A stretch of DNA of 64,000 nucleotides from Cyanoderma ruficeps. Lineage: Eukaryota; Chordata; Aves; Passeriformes; Timaliidae. The stretch lies in NCBI GenBank assembly GCA_008694505.1, contig VZDJ01000047.1, forward strand, positions 691,927-755,926, read 5' to 3'. The notes under the pieces were generated by a model. It saw only the letters and a program-made list of their open reading frames with translations. It was not told where the DNA came from and did no database searches. Below are positions 25,245-38,055 of the stretch, one piece after another (position 1 is the first letter of the stretch; each line of letters begins with the position of its first letter). The translations under genes and the position numbers were made by a program.

Positions 25245-28200
25245 CTACAAAGAGAACACAAAGAGGGATGTGAAACCACCCTGCCATGGACAAAGCACAA
25301 GGAACTGTACAAGCACTGCATAGTAAACACTGCATACAGCCACAGAAAATATCAGACAGGAAAAGGTGTGTTTGAATGCCCTCTGCACGTTTTTTAACCA
25401 CACCACAGGACGTCCAGCAACGTTTTAGTGACACAACATAACACCAATAAATTCTAAAGTGACTTCTCTGAGGGAAGGCTGTTTCTCAGTAGAGGACTGG
25501 GATCCTCCAAGATGAGCAGCCCCTGTGTGCCTCGCCAGCAGTATCCTCTCCATCCACACCTACCTGGTTTATTCACCTGGAACACCCCAAAATGCTAAAG
25601 CCAGCGCCACTGAGAACATTTATTTTTTACCATGGAATAGAGGAAATTAAAAACAAAACCTGACTACTCAGTCACCTGATTTACAAGGATAATCCATTCT
25701 GAAGAACTGTGGTTATTATATAGGTGAGCACAATTTCTTTACTGTTCTTAATTGAGCTATTTTGAGAGTAGTTTTTCTTCAAATGCTTTTGCCTGCTGCA
25801 GGGATTCTCAAACATACTATGAAAGAATTCATTTGGAGACCTATTTCAGCATGCTTTGCAGGACTGATTGCCTTCAAGAAAAAATAGTAAAGACTTACAT
25901 TAGCACAAAAAATAAGGTACAAAAATCTGCCTTGCAGAACAAGCTCTGGTGCAGAAGTACAGAGCAGTTTTTTTAGAGGAGGAAGGATGGTTTTGCAGGA
26001 CTGGCAAGGGCTCTCCAAGAGAGTTTAGGAGAGGTTATTTAACATTAAACAACAACTTGCTGTGGTATGTGCTCAGAAATCGTGGCAAGAAGGGCTAGTT
26101 CAGGGCTGCCCAGACCCAGCACAGATTCTTTTGCAAACACCAGCTGTCTTTGGTCCTTTTTGCCTGTGTTTTATCTAAGGCAGCAAGCCTCTTCAGTGCC
26201 CTCTTTTCTGATGGGTGCACCTCCAAAACTCACACCACAGCACGACCCAAAGGAGTTTGGAGCATCCTGGTGCTCCCCTGTCCAAGCTGAAACAGCAAAG
26301 GACAAGGTCCAGAATATTCCCAATGGCAAAAGTGCCTTTGAAAGGAAAGATGAGTTTTGAAATGCACATCTGCATCAATCAATGCATGCTGGGAGGATTT
26401 CATGAGGAACACACAGCAGGATGTACAGGATCAAACACTCAAGGGTATGAAACATTGTTATGCTGTGGCATTTGACTTGAGGAATACTGTAAATACATGT
26501 TCCTGAAATGGTAATTGCTGGAATGGTGTAATGAGTGTGGTATTATGGATTTCCATTATGAGATTTTAAAAGAAAGGTTACGGTCTTCAAAATGCCAGAT
26601 TATAGAAAATAAAAAGGCATTACAGAACACTTTTATCTTTTAAAGAGCCCCTTAGTTCCATAAAAAAGAAAGCAAATGAGAAGACAGGTTAGCTTGCACT
26701 GCAGTTTACAGGGCCAATGCATCAGGAGTCTTATGATGAAACCACAAGAATTAAACTTGAGTATTAATTATTCTGCTTCATGATTATTACCCAAATGAGC
26801 TGCACTCAGACAAAACTTGACATCTGACCCTGGCTGAGCCCAGCACCCTGGCACTGCATCACCCAGCACATCTGAGCTTTCCTTCCCACTGCAGAGGCAC
26901 ACATTAGAAAGATGGCATTGCTCATTGTAACGTTACCTTATTTTAGTTCAAAATATATCAACTCATAAACAGTAAAAGAATAAATTCAAATGGAGTGACA
27001 GAACTGTTTACAGGATTACATAAACCTGCTTCCTTCCCATCAGGCCATGAGAGCACAGCTGGTTATTTTGGACTCCATGCTTTGTTGTCACACATGAAAG
27101 CTTTTGCAACGATGAGAAGTTTTTTCTCAGTCAGCAGTTAATCACTTAGACTTTAGGAAAAAATGTCATGGCAGAATTCCCATTGATACTCATGGAAATA
27201 GATGCAGAATCACCACATAAAATATGTTATTAGATATAAGCATATACCTATGAGAAGTATGTATGCACAAATATATATATACACACACAAATATTACAAA
27301 TATAAAAAGCCAATTGTTCTTTACATGCTTTAATTGTTCAAGACGTAATGACAAAAACTACTAATCAAATAATTTCTCATTAAAATTTTTTGGAAATTAC
27401 AACAGGAGGGTCTGATATTGGCAGTACTGATGGTCCTTTATGGTGCACAGCTCAAAGGTATCAGAGGGAAAGGGAAGGAAACACTGAACAGAAAATTGTT
27501 ATTATTAAGGCTCTAACAACCAGGGGTTCCTAAGCCAGGAATAATTTCATACTCTTGCACAGGAATTTATAACAGGGGCTGGTTGCAGAGACACTTCTCT
27601 ATCAGCAGGAGAGTGCAGAGAACGTGCACCATCCACACAGAGCAGAACTGACCCTGCTCTCATCTGCAATAAACTGAGATTCTGGAGCAGTGGAACACTG
27701 AAACTGAGCTACCAGGGAAATAACGCTGAGAAAATGTTCAAAAACCCCAACTGTTTACAACTTCCATTTCTGGGAGTGTATATTGAGCACCCAAAGACAT
27801 TTCTATAGAATTTGAAAAACGCTGGTGGCACAAAGACAAATCCCCAAAGCCAGACTGTGGCTGTGTTCTCATAAACGCAGCTGACTCCTCATCTGTCTAA
27901 GCACACCAAGGCTCCCCAAGGACGTCAGGACGTGCTCAACTGTTGCTATCAATTCCATAAAATCAGGTTCTCTTTCTAAAGAGCAAAATAATAAAACCTG
28001 CAGTTCAAAAGTTTAGATGTGACTGCAGCCTGATGTGTGCTTTAATATTTGATCTAAGAGAAAAGCTAATGCCTGTGATGGTTTGGGGTCTTTTCTGTGA
28101 ACTGAGAACACGAGAAAAATCAGAGCATTTACAATGGTGATTGATAGCACCATTCCTTCCAAGTGGAGAAAACCTGAATGTTCACAAAAACATCAAAAAC

Positions 28201-31200
28201 ATCCATAAAGAAGATGATAACATTCTCTTGAAAAGAGAAATATAGGACATAATCTGCAAGGCATTTGTTGGTGAAGTAAAAGCCACTTAATATTATTACA
28301 CTGATAACTCCAATCCATAAATAAATACTAAAGGCTCAGTAACATTCACAAATAGAAGAGGCAGTTGGAAAGCTTTCCCTCTCTGAGGTAACCACAGTGT
28401 CTCTCTGGCTCTTCATCCATCTGCTCATCTCTACAAATGGATGTGCATTACAATATTACATATCTGATTATTGTGGAGGCGAAAAGGTAGAACTGTTTTC
28501 ATTCTTCTCACAGCCTCGACCCTTTGTATTAACCTGTATTTATTGTTCTCTTCCAAAATTTAGATTCAGCGTGTCTCTGGTTTTGCGAATGGAAACACTA
28601 TTTCACAGAAAGCTGGAAGGCTGCTTGCTCATTGGTGGCCATAAAATCACAACACAGCTCCACATTTAGTTATAACTTTAGGTACCATCACATTATCCAA
28701 AACAACGAGCAAGAGTATCTGCAGCGTGATTGTTCAGGTCTCTATATTTAGCTGCCATAAAAAACCCCTTACACAAAAACTACCTCACAATTCCAGGGAA
28801 GCCCACACAGAGCTTCCCACAGAGAAAAAACACAAGAGTATGAACAACTGAAATTGCCCTGTTGTCCTTAGTGACTGGAACTCAAACTACCCAAAGCAGG
28901 ACCCTCAAGGGCCATTGCTGCTGACATGGAAGTTGTACTTCATCGTAGCTGACAAATGCTTGTATTTTTATTTCCACAAAAGACACCTTCATTCTGGCAT
29001 TATTAAATTTTTAAGGCCGTATTTACAGCTTTTATTTTCAGTTCATGGTCGCATTGACAGTCTTCAATTTATCTTTCGGAATTCAGAAGAGAAATATTTT
29101 CAGATCTTTTCTGCTGTGCACTGAGAACACATGGGACTCAGTGAATTTAAAACCCTTGTCATGTGTCTGGTTTTAATATGGTCAGCCTCTATATATGTTG
29201 ATTTATTGTTTAATTAGGTAGAAAATGAGAAAATACAAGAGAAATGTCGTAAGAGCAAATACTGGCCAACATAATTTGAAGAAAAGCTCATGAAAGAAGC
29301 CCCCCCTGCATTTACTCCTGGAATAGCCCCAAATGCAGTCATTTATCTCAGGAGTGGGCTCCGAGTTCCCAGTGAATTGCACTGCTCCACAGGACGTGTC
29401 TCCTCCTTTGGTGGCTTGTGCTCATTAACACCTGTGTGCCCGGGGCTGGAAAAGCTGCTCCCTTTGCTATGGAAACCTGCCACTGGCGGAAAATCAAGGC
29501 ACAGGAAAGCCGTTTCTGAGTCTCTGCACTGGAGGCAAGATGCACAAGAGCCACAAGATGTTCAAATGCTGAGACCAAGAACAAAGATCAAACCCTCCAA
29601 GGGCTCACACTGAACTGAGTGGGGATTTCTAGATGCATTTTTATTTGACTGTTTCTGCTTTTTAAATTCCTCCAGCTTACACAGGACTACGTACAGGTGT
29701 CTGTGAGGTGAAAGGCTGTCAGTGAACTTCCTGAAGAGAGATAATAATTATGACGTTGATTTAAAAAGAACAAAGCTAAACCACAGTACAGAATAAATCT
29801 CTTGCTTGTTGTCAAGACCTCCCCTACACCAAACAGAAATATCACCCAAGTTATTTTCAGGAAAACAAATGCAGCTGATCATACCTATACACCTTAAATA
29901 TCCATGTAACGTGGAAAGGAATGATTCCATCTACATGAAGATTCAAATACACTTCTTGAACTCCAAAACTCTCCAAGTTTCCAAGTGTTTATAGAGACAT
30001 AATCAAACTTGAGGGCTCTGACATATTGCTGAGCTGTAACCAGAAATAATAACTGCCTTGAACCCCAAACACTCCCGTTATTATTCCAGCACTTCCAAGT
30101 TTTCTATAAACTAATGGTAACTGAATCTCAGGTTTATGGTGTGGCCCCTCGGTGTCCCTCGGAGGAGCCGTTTCCATGGTGATCAGACTGTTTAAAGGAA
30201 GCTGTCTCTGCACAGGACTGGCTCACTGCCAGGGCACCGAAGGGACATTTCAGCCCTTTGAGCAGCGTTAACCTCACTGCCAGCACTGCTAAATGGGCTA
30301 CAGGGACCAGGAAGAAATTGGATTTCAAAAAGGAAGGAACAAGCAAATATCCTAAATACTGACGCACAAAACAGGACTAAAATCTCCCCTTCGAAACAAA
30401 ATCAAAATTAGCTAAATTTTGAGATTTAGACAGGAAACTTAAAAATCCTGATGCTTTGGTAATCTATGTCAAAACTTGACTCAAAATAAGTGTGACCAAT
30501 GGTTTATCCACGAGGGATCTGTAACAGACTATAAGAAGGTATGAAAAATTTCAGGTAAAAATCCCTACTTAACATCTAGATTTTAGTTCTTCTTTGGGGA
30601 TTTGACTGAAATGGGAAAATAAATAGCAAACAGCAGGGAAAAAAACCCAAACTAAGAAAGCAAGATATGGAAACAAATACTGAGTTAACTAGCAGAGCAC
30701 TGATGAAAAACATTCCTTTGAGTTATCAGGGCTTAACACTTACTCCATAAAAAGTAGTTTGCTATGTTCAGTTGGGGCTGTCAGAGATAATGACAATGTA
30801 TTACACTGTAAATCACAAGATTTGAAGCATTAGAGCAAAGTATCTATGAAGCCTGAAAAAAACAATTATTTTAGTGAATGGAATAGGCAATAGGTTGCAA
30901 GTGCTTCATTCTAGGGGAGAGGGGAAAAAATAATTTTTTGTAAGAGCCCAATAACATTATCCTAAAAAAGAGAATCAATGTTTCCCATGTTTTTATGTGG
31001 TGTGAGAGATCCTCGCAGTCTTTTTCTGGCACTCCTTAAAATCTATTTCTCCGTGTGACAATGAAATTACTGCACGTTCACAGGTAATTTTAACACTGGC
31101 TGTGTTTGTTTTTCCCCACGTGTGTGCATGCAGAGATTTGCATCTCTGGGCACACTGCGGGGCTGGGGGCTGCAGCACAGCCAGACACCAGCTGGGGCTG

Positions 31201-33048
31201 CTGCACCTCCCACAGGTACAGCTCTTCCTCAATTCCCTCAGCAGCAGGTGCTTGGTAACATGTCCTCTGGAGTCCTAAAGCTGTTCTTAATTCTTATTTT
31301 TATTTGGGTTGCTTATAATCAGAATAACTGGCAGAGTGAGGGAACTGGCCTTGGCAACGACACACAGACAGACTCTAATTTTAGTTTTGCAAAAGCTGGT
31401 GTGAACTTGAACAAGTGATTTCATCTTCCCAAGTCAGTCTCATCATTAAACATTAGTAAGTTAGGTCCTGACAAAAGTGTTTTGCAGATCAGTGCGTGTA
31501 GCACCTCGAGATGAAGCACAAAACAACTTTTCTGACTTGCCCTTTTCTATAAAAATGTCACCAGGTTTTACTGTACAAGAAAACTTCCAAACACATCCAC
31601 CAAAGTAGGTCTTTACTGCAGCTCTTGGCATCTCATTTGGGTTTCAAATTCTAATTATGTAAGAGCACAAGTTTAATCTGAGTATTGCAAACGTTTTCAG
31701 AACTAGAGAATTTTCTTTTACACATCATTACTATGAGTAGACTCACAAACTTGCTTAATTTCTGTCTGTCCAGAGTGAACACATTTTACAGTCCCACGGT
31801 CAGTTCTAGGAAATCTTTTCCTGTCTGAAAATTCTCTAACATTCCATGGCAGTAGATAAAACATCAAACACATGTTCTGTTTATGGATTAACAGGAGATA
31901 GAGTTGGGAGAAAAGCTGAACATGTATATTCTGATTTTTGCCTAGTTCTTACAGTAGGGAATACATTACTGTCCAAGTCTTCTTTTTGATTGCAAATGTT
32001 CCAAATTTAATAAAAAAAAAAATCTGCTTTGCTACATTAGTTATATAGACATTAGCTAGATTTGGTGTTATTACAGACTTGGCACAGGAACTTATCATTG
32101 AAATGTTTCTCTTTATTTTGTAGGATTATCTTTAATGGGCAGCTAAACATCAATGGAGGAGGAAAGAAGGGAATGCAGGTATGAGGCCAAAGCACCAGCT
32201 CAGTCCTGGCAGAATAATTCCCTGGTAAAGGAAGGAATATCAAGCTGCAGCCCTTCCTTTTCTCCAAGGCTGTACTGTGCCCTGCAGCCTCCTGGGGAGT
32301 GCTGATGACAAATATTTTTTATTCCAGTGTCCCCTGCTCTAGCACTTGTCTGCACACAAACTGCAGATACATCCTGGCACACAGAGTCACAGATTTTCCT
32401 TGTGGATTAGCCAGTCTTTCTGCCAGCCTCAGGAGAGGCTCCTGGGAGTGACCACTGGGGGCATGGAATCAGCTGAAACAACCACAGAAGGGTCAGAATG
32501 TGGAAAATTCCCACTCTGTGAATGACTAACGTGGAGCCCAAAGGATGTTTTCCAGTCTGAATTCCTAATTCACTGCACAGCCCTTTACAGAGTTACAGAC
32601 ACAGCTTTATATCTCTGTATTTGTCCTTTATGAGAAGCTTCAAATTCGCAAAAAACAGTAAGAAACCAGAAAATTTTAACTGAACTCAAAAGAAACGTAA
32701 ACTGCAAAATATTGTGCTCCAATGAAGTCTGATGGAAATGTAATGAACGGGGATGCAGAGAGGCTTAAAATTAACCTGACTGTTAATTGAAGAGAAGCAA
32801 AAGTTCATGGGACAGAACACCCAGATCAGCTGTCTTGCAGCAGAAAGTACAGGCAGATATTTAAGCTTATTATACCAGAAACAGCAGAGATTTATCTTTA
32901 CAAAAACTGTGTAAGCAGAAGCTTCTAGCTCCAGAAGATGAGCTGAACTAAAATGCCTATGTTCACTTTCTCAGAGAAGCTTCCACCCTCCCGGACTCCC
33001 TTTGAGGTTTGTCCTTAGGACAAGCCAGGCGAGTCCCGCGCCCCGTAC
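25245..33048 (-). other. TENM1: TENM1 intron between exons A and B
   Basis: A 7.8 kb intron between the two exons for the cytoplasmic tail (GTACGG...TTTGTAG). TENM4 is known to carry extra residues at this junction. I searched for a comparable small exon and recognise none. A dinucleotide TA/CA tract lies at about 27269-27289. No RNA gene is seen. Confidence 0.85.
27269..27289. repeat. TA/CA compound microsatellite
   Basis: ATATATATA followed directly by CACACACA. Confidence 0.85.
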
Positions 33049-33289
33049 CTGGTCTCCAGGGGGATGTTGCTGTTGAGCACCCAGCTGTTGTGCAGGTGCA
33101 CCGAGTCCTGGGTGCTGCTGGGGGCCGTGGGGGCCGCGGGGCTGGGCTGGCTGCGGGTGGTCATGGATCTCCTCTGCAGGGAGTCCGACGGCGCTGGAGC
33201 CTTCCTGGCACACGTGCAGGCGTGCGGTGGCGGCGGCGGCGGCGGCAGCGGCCGGAACGTGAACTGGTTGTGCGGGCTGCCTGGCATGT
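33049..33289 (-). CDS. TENM1: Teneurin-1 exon A: proline-rich cytoplasmic segment (internal coding exon)
   Basis: The 241-nt exon encodes 79 whole codons plus split codons at both ends (starts AC of a codon, ends AG). The peptide starts after MPGSPHNQFTFRP, runs through a seven-proline block (LPPPPPPPH), a Cys-Thr-Cys-Ala-Arg-Lys stretch, a basic LQRRSMTTR patch and a Ser/Pro-rich part, and ends VLNSNIPLET-R. This matches the teneurin-1 cytoplasmic tail as I know it. In teneurins the tail is intracellular, and proline motifs of chicken teneurin-1 are reported to bind the SH3 adaptor CAP/ponsin. The donor is CAG|GTACGG. The acceptor is TTGTTGCAG|ACATG; a G from the previous exon would make the first codon GAC (Asp), as in mammalian TENM1, which supports this start over the upstream decoy copies. 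The prolines are coded by a GGC-type run (plus strand). Exon phases are 1 in, 2 out. A tandem array of near-copies of its acceptor lies directly upstream. Confidence 0.95.
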
Positions 33290-33740
33290 CTGCAACAACA
33301 GGGGAACACAAATACAGGGTTACGGTCATGTCTGCAACAACAGGGGAACACCAACACGGGGTTATTGCCATGTCTGCAACAGGGGAACACAAACGTGGGA
33401 TTACTGTCATGTCTGCAACAGGGGAACACAAACGTGGGATTATTGCCGTGTCTGCAACAACAGGGGAACACAAATACAGGGTTACGGTCATGTCTGCAAC
33501 AGGGGAACACCAACACCGGGTTATTGTCATGTCTGCAACAGAGGAACACCAACACAGGGTTATTGTCATGTCTGCAACAGAGGAACACCAACACGGGGTT
33601 ATTGTCATGTCTTCAACAACAGGGGAACACAAATACAGGATTATGGTCATGTCTGCAACAGGGGAACACCAACACGGGGTTATTGCTATGTCTGCAACAA
33701 CAGGGGAACACCAACACGGGATTATTGTTATAGCTGCAGT
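33285..33740. repeat. Minisatellite of 39/42-bp units carrying a 3' splice site in each copy
   Basis: About 11 to 12 tandem units begin at 33285 (exon edge), 33327, 33369, 33408, 33447, 33489, 33528, 33567, 33606, 33648, 33687 and a degenerate copy at 33729. Spacings are 42, 42, 39, 39, 42, 39, 39, 39, 42, 39 and 42 bp, all multiples of 3; the 3-bp difference is CAACAA versus CAA. On the minus strand each unit reads TAAC, then a pyrimidine-rich stretch around TTCCCCTGTTG, then TGCAG and ACATG. The unit therefore includes the first five bases of exon A and its whole acceptor region. The copy at 33447 has ACACG and that at 33687 has ACATA after the AG; the copy at 33606 has GAAG instead of GCAG. 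Confidence 0.95.
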
Positions 33741-33830
33741 ACCAGGGAAACAACCAAACACAAAGGATTGTTGTTATAGCAAGATCGGGATTGCCATTAG
33801 ATGTTGTTTTGCAGTTAGTGGCTCCTTTAT

Positions 33831-34150
33831 GTTCACAGAATTCACAGAATCACTGGGTTGGAAGAGACCTCCAAGATCATGGAGCCCAACCCAGTCCCAA
33901 CACCTCAACTAAACCAGGGCACTGAGTGCCACATCCAGTCTTTAAAAACGTCCAGGGATGGTGACTCCACCACCTCCCCGGGCAGACCACTCCAATACTT
34001 TACTACCCTTTCTGTAAAAATCTTTTTCCTGATATCCAGCCTGCATTTCCCTTGGCACAGCTTAAGCTGTGTCCTCTTGTTCTGTCAGCGCTGCCTGGAG
34101 AAAAAGACCAACCCCACCTGAGCACAGCCACCTCCCAGGAGGTTGTCTTA
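33831..34150 (-). mobile_element. CR1-type LINE 3' fragment
   Basis: Read on the plus strand it starts with TTCACAGAATTCACAGAATC, the reverse complement of the 8-bp tail repeat of avian CR1, then GGTTGGAAGAGACCTCCAAGATCAT and onward through GGATGGTGACTCCACCACCTC and CTGTCAGCGCTGCCTGGAG, all typical of the CR1 3' region. The element's sense strand is minus. It is truncated at its 5' side, as is usual for CR1. It lies about 90 bp from the minisatellite. Confidence 0.9.
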
Positions 34151-37100
34151 ATTAAGGAGACTAAAGCCTTGAACTGAAGGAGGACAGATTTAGGTGAGAT
34201 ATCAGGAAGTAAATCTTTGCTGTGAGGTTTTATGGCAGATGAGCTGGCAGGGAGCTGACAGCCCCTGCACCAGCCTGGGCCCTGCTCCCTGTGGGATCCC
34301 CAGGCTGCCCCAGCACCCCAAAGGGATCTTGTACCTGCACAGGGTCCTGCCTGTGCTAACAAACGTAGCCAACACAGCCCAGGGTGCCCCAGCCCGAGCC
34401 ACTGAGCTTCAACCTCCTGCAAAGGACAGTGAACACACAAACCTGGTGCAGTGGTACCTTGAGGAACAATGAAACCTCATTTCCTCTGCTTCCCCAAAGA
34501 ATCTCAGTACAGACACACAGCTACGGACAACAGCAAACACTTGGTGAGGAACAGAGTGGTAAAAATTGCTGCCACACTGAGTGATCTGTGAACTTGTTAA
34601 CCTGGAACTCCTCCAGCTACTTCACCTCAGTGTCTAACACAGCTTTATCCCATTTCTGCACTCACCCTCACTCTCCCTTTTTAGCAGATGTCCAGTTAAA
34701 TTTGCAGAAATCCAGCTGGAGCCAAGCTCTGATGAACCTGCAGAAATTCCCTGCAAGGAACTGCTGCCAACCTTTTACAAGACATACTTTCTTTACATTA
34801 TGACATGATGTGTCTTCAAGGCAAAAGATAAAAGTGGATGCTCTCCTCTCCTGTGGAACAAAAGCACCTTTCCCTCTGTGACAGCCCCAGTTTACCCCAG
34901 CTGGAGAAACAAGGTTGTTCAGTGCTCCACAAAAGCTTTTCAATGCTGTGGTAAGCAAAGCTGTCACAGATTTGGCCTGGGCTTAATCCTTTTAATTTCA
35001 TTGATCTTTTATCAAGGCAGCATTCTTACAGTTGCACTGAGGTTTATGCTGTAATATTTGTTTGCATACACCAGAAAAGCATTTCTAAGCATATTAGAAA
35101 ATTGGAGACCTCAGTAAATTAAATCACTAGAGTCAACAGTCCCAGGCTCCAAAATAATCTGCTAAAGCACCTTCATGTAATAATTAATCTAGGTAAATCC
35201 TGCATGCTGTTATTTTAGAATTGAAAGCCACCCAAATTTTGCACACAATATTTGATGTCCAGCATCCTTACGTATTTGACCAATGACATTTCCTTACTTC
35301 AGGTATCAATCTCAAATCCACTCTAGAGAAAATCTGCAGGGTTATTATAAAACCTATAATTTGCATGACAAGCCATTTCAATGGCTGAGCCACTGTCCTG
35401 TCAGAAAAATGCTGATTTTTGCCAGGACACACAGTCAGACTCTACAAGGTGCATCTGGAGCTGTGCAGTAAATCCAAGGTGACTGTTTCTCCAGGTATTG
35501 GGGAAAAACCCTGTATAATCTACTGGTAACACATCTTTTATTTCCCTTTTTATGTGTCCTGTCCCTGTCCTGTCCACGGCACAGAATTGTCTGACAGAGT
35601 TTAGTTTGCTCCATGCAATAACAGACTGGTCCTGCTTTGGAACCACCAATCCCTCTGGCTCCTTGGCCACCTTGGATCTCCCAGTGCAATTCAGCACATC
35701 CCATCTCCTGAGGGGATTCCTTTTTAATTATCACACTTGTCACCCTTTCATCCAGCTACTGGCATCACAGAGAACCTCACACTGCAGCCTGATTGTTTTG
35801 GTGATTTAAAAAGTGTCCCTCATCAGACCCTGGTTTCAGTGAAGCACTGCAAACTCATTAGGCTGAGAACCAGCCTGAGTTTCCAATTAGTTTTTACAGA
35901 CTTTCTAAATTGGCAAAGTTGTTTTTATTTTGCTCGAAACTGAGTCTGTATCTCATTATTTTTACGACACAAAAAATATAGCTTGGGATATAAAGCAGCA
36001 TTAAATCTAAATATGTACCCTTAGGATTCTTCAGGACTCTAAATAAACAGCAGACTATGTACAATAACTTACTGCAAAATCATTTAAATACCTAAAAGAG
36101 GATATGCAAGATAATTTGTCTAATGCCAACAAGATTCCAAAATGCACGAGACTGATATAGGAATTGGCTTACCTAATGCCACCTGTAATATCTGCTGCTT
36201 TTACTTTTAATGGCTGCTAATAACGTTCCTATTTTCTAATTCTTGTACATTAAAACATTTATGTGGGATATGCAAATACAGATTTGTTTTCATTGTCTTC
36301 ATTGATGTGACAGAAATTTCCATTCATCTAAAAATGCAGCTATATAACATTATTTCAGCTCAAACTTTACACTTGGAATAATTTGCTTCAAACCAGATTT
36401 CCACCTGAGGAGTAACTAAGCCAGAAATGATTCTCCTGGTCTTCATCAGTGCCCTTCTCATCTGCATTTAGCTCAGTTTGTCGCAGACAAAAGAGACTGT
36501 TAAGAAAATTCCTGCATCTCCCCTAAGAAGTAATTTTTTAAAACAGTCCTCTTCTTTCAGCAGAGCACACCTGAAACTGTGATGTTTCCTGAAAAGATCC
36601 AGACAACATTCTGGTGATCTCTTCTACTCCAACTTGCACATTCCCCATCCACTTCACAAACTCTACTCAAACTTCTTTCTACCTGTTTGTTTTTTTTTAA
36701 AGGTGTTTTGCTTTCATTATTCAATTTCAGGAACTACTCAGTAAGCGTTAATTTGGTCAGCTCTTCTGCTTTGAGGCACTTTGCAAACTTCCTGCACCCA
36801 CACCAAGAGAAACAGCAGCAGGGCTGGCAGCTGGAAACAAGAAAATCCTGCCTTGAAATTCTGCTGGCTTCAAGGAGCTCTACTTTCTCTCTCCCCTTTG
36901 AAATTTGGTTCTGGTTTGTTCTTTTGGATGGCCACAAACAGCACTGAACACGTGCTGCTCCATGGAATTGTGCATTCCACATTTAGAGCACAGACCTTGA
37001 AAGCCCCTCCTCAGCTCCTCAGTTCTGCTGCTTTTCCTCTCAGGACACAGAATAATTCACATCCTGCTTTGTAATGGGCTCCTGCCTTCAGCAAGTGGAA

Positions 37101-37598
37101 AATCAGTTAGCTCAGGACACTCCCTGGCTCAGCCACGGTGGGTGATGCTGCTGTTCTGTTCAAAAGGAATTGGATGGACAGATCAGGACCATGGACAGGA
37201 GCAGCATTAACATAAACTCCTCTTCCTTAAGAGTCAGGCTAAAATGCCTTTGTGATCATAAGCAGGTAGGCAAATTGCTTCACAGACTGGCAGAAATGAA
37301 ATAAACAGCTTCATCAACTAGTTAGCACGTAATTTAAAGTTAGTTTTGAAAATTAGCCAAGCCTTGGCAGAACTGTTTTCCTAACAGTTCTGAAATATAC
37401 TTTCCTATACTTTTTGGATCCATATAAAACACAGGGTAATTGAACTGTTTTATCATTTACTGACAAGGCTACAATAGCCTGTATTGTTATTAGGTGAAGT
37501 ATATCAGAGAGAATATACTAAAATGTAATGAGCCATAAAAGGTTTGCATCTAACCTGTAGTGCTTTTGAAATATTTTAATTTTTTCAGTTCCTAAATC

Positions 37599-37634
37599 TA
37601 TTATTTCTTAGTATGTTATTATTTCTTAGTATGT
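37599..37634. repeat. Perfect 18-bp tandem duplication
   Basis: TATTATTTCTTAGTATGT occurs twice head to tail with no mismatch. Confidence 0.95.
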
Positions 37635-37823
37635 TTGGAATTTTTTTTGTTGTTATTTACTGGATGTGTCTCAGCAGAGTGTGAATTAGCTGGCAATCCA
37701 TTATTTAATGAACAAAATAGCAACATATGTTCAGGGAGTTTAATTCAGGTTATTTAAAAGTTCTGTGGGTATACTACTGCTCATTACAAACCACTCAGTG
37801 ATGATTTTTTAAGCATGCTTAGA

Positions 37824-38055
37824 TTACAGAATGGTTTGGGCTGGAAGGGACCTTAAAGATCATCCAGCTCCAAGCCCCTTTTTGTGGGCAGGGAACAATT
37901 CCTGCCCCATATTCTAAATCCATTCCTCCTGTCCCTGCCCTTGTCCAGAGCCCCTCTCTTGCTCCTATAATCCCTTTATGTACTGGAGAGTTCTGTGAGG
38001 TCTCTGTATTCTGCTTATGATGGCAGCACCTCCTTTCCTCAATGTTTTTACATTC
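37824..38055 (-). mobile_element. Degenerate CR1-type LINE 3' fragment
   Basis: The plus strand shows ACAGAATGGTTTGGGCTGGA, then GGGACCTTAAAGATCATCCAG, GGGCAGGGAACAATTCC, and further on TCCTGTCCCTGCCCTTGTCC and TACTGGAGAGTTCTGTGAGGTCTC. These segments follow CR1 order but with an internal gap, so this is an old, partly deleted copy in minus orientation. Confidence 0.85.

Noticed and set aside
25245..33048. A TENM4-type extra exon between the two cytoplasmic exons
   Set aside because: No peptide resembling that insert was recognised on the minus strand; a short diverged exon would escape reading by eye.
33285..33740. CRISPR-like appearance: regular repeats with slightly different intervals
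   Set aside because: This is a vertebrate intron, the units are contiguous near-identical copies without unique spacers, and the repeat clearly derives from the exon A acceptor.
33009..33912. Long open frames on the plus strand (122 to 282 codons) over the minisatellite and antisense to exon A
   Set aside because: The units are multiples of 3 and lack stops, so several frames stay open for free. The encoded peptides are simple repeats or antisense of a real exon, with no start context or domain.
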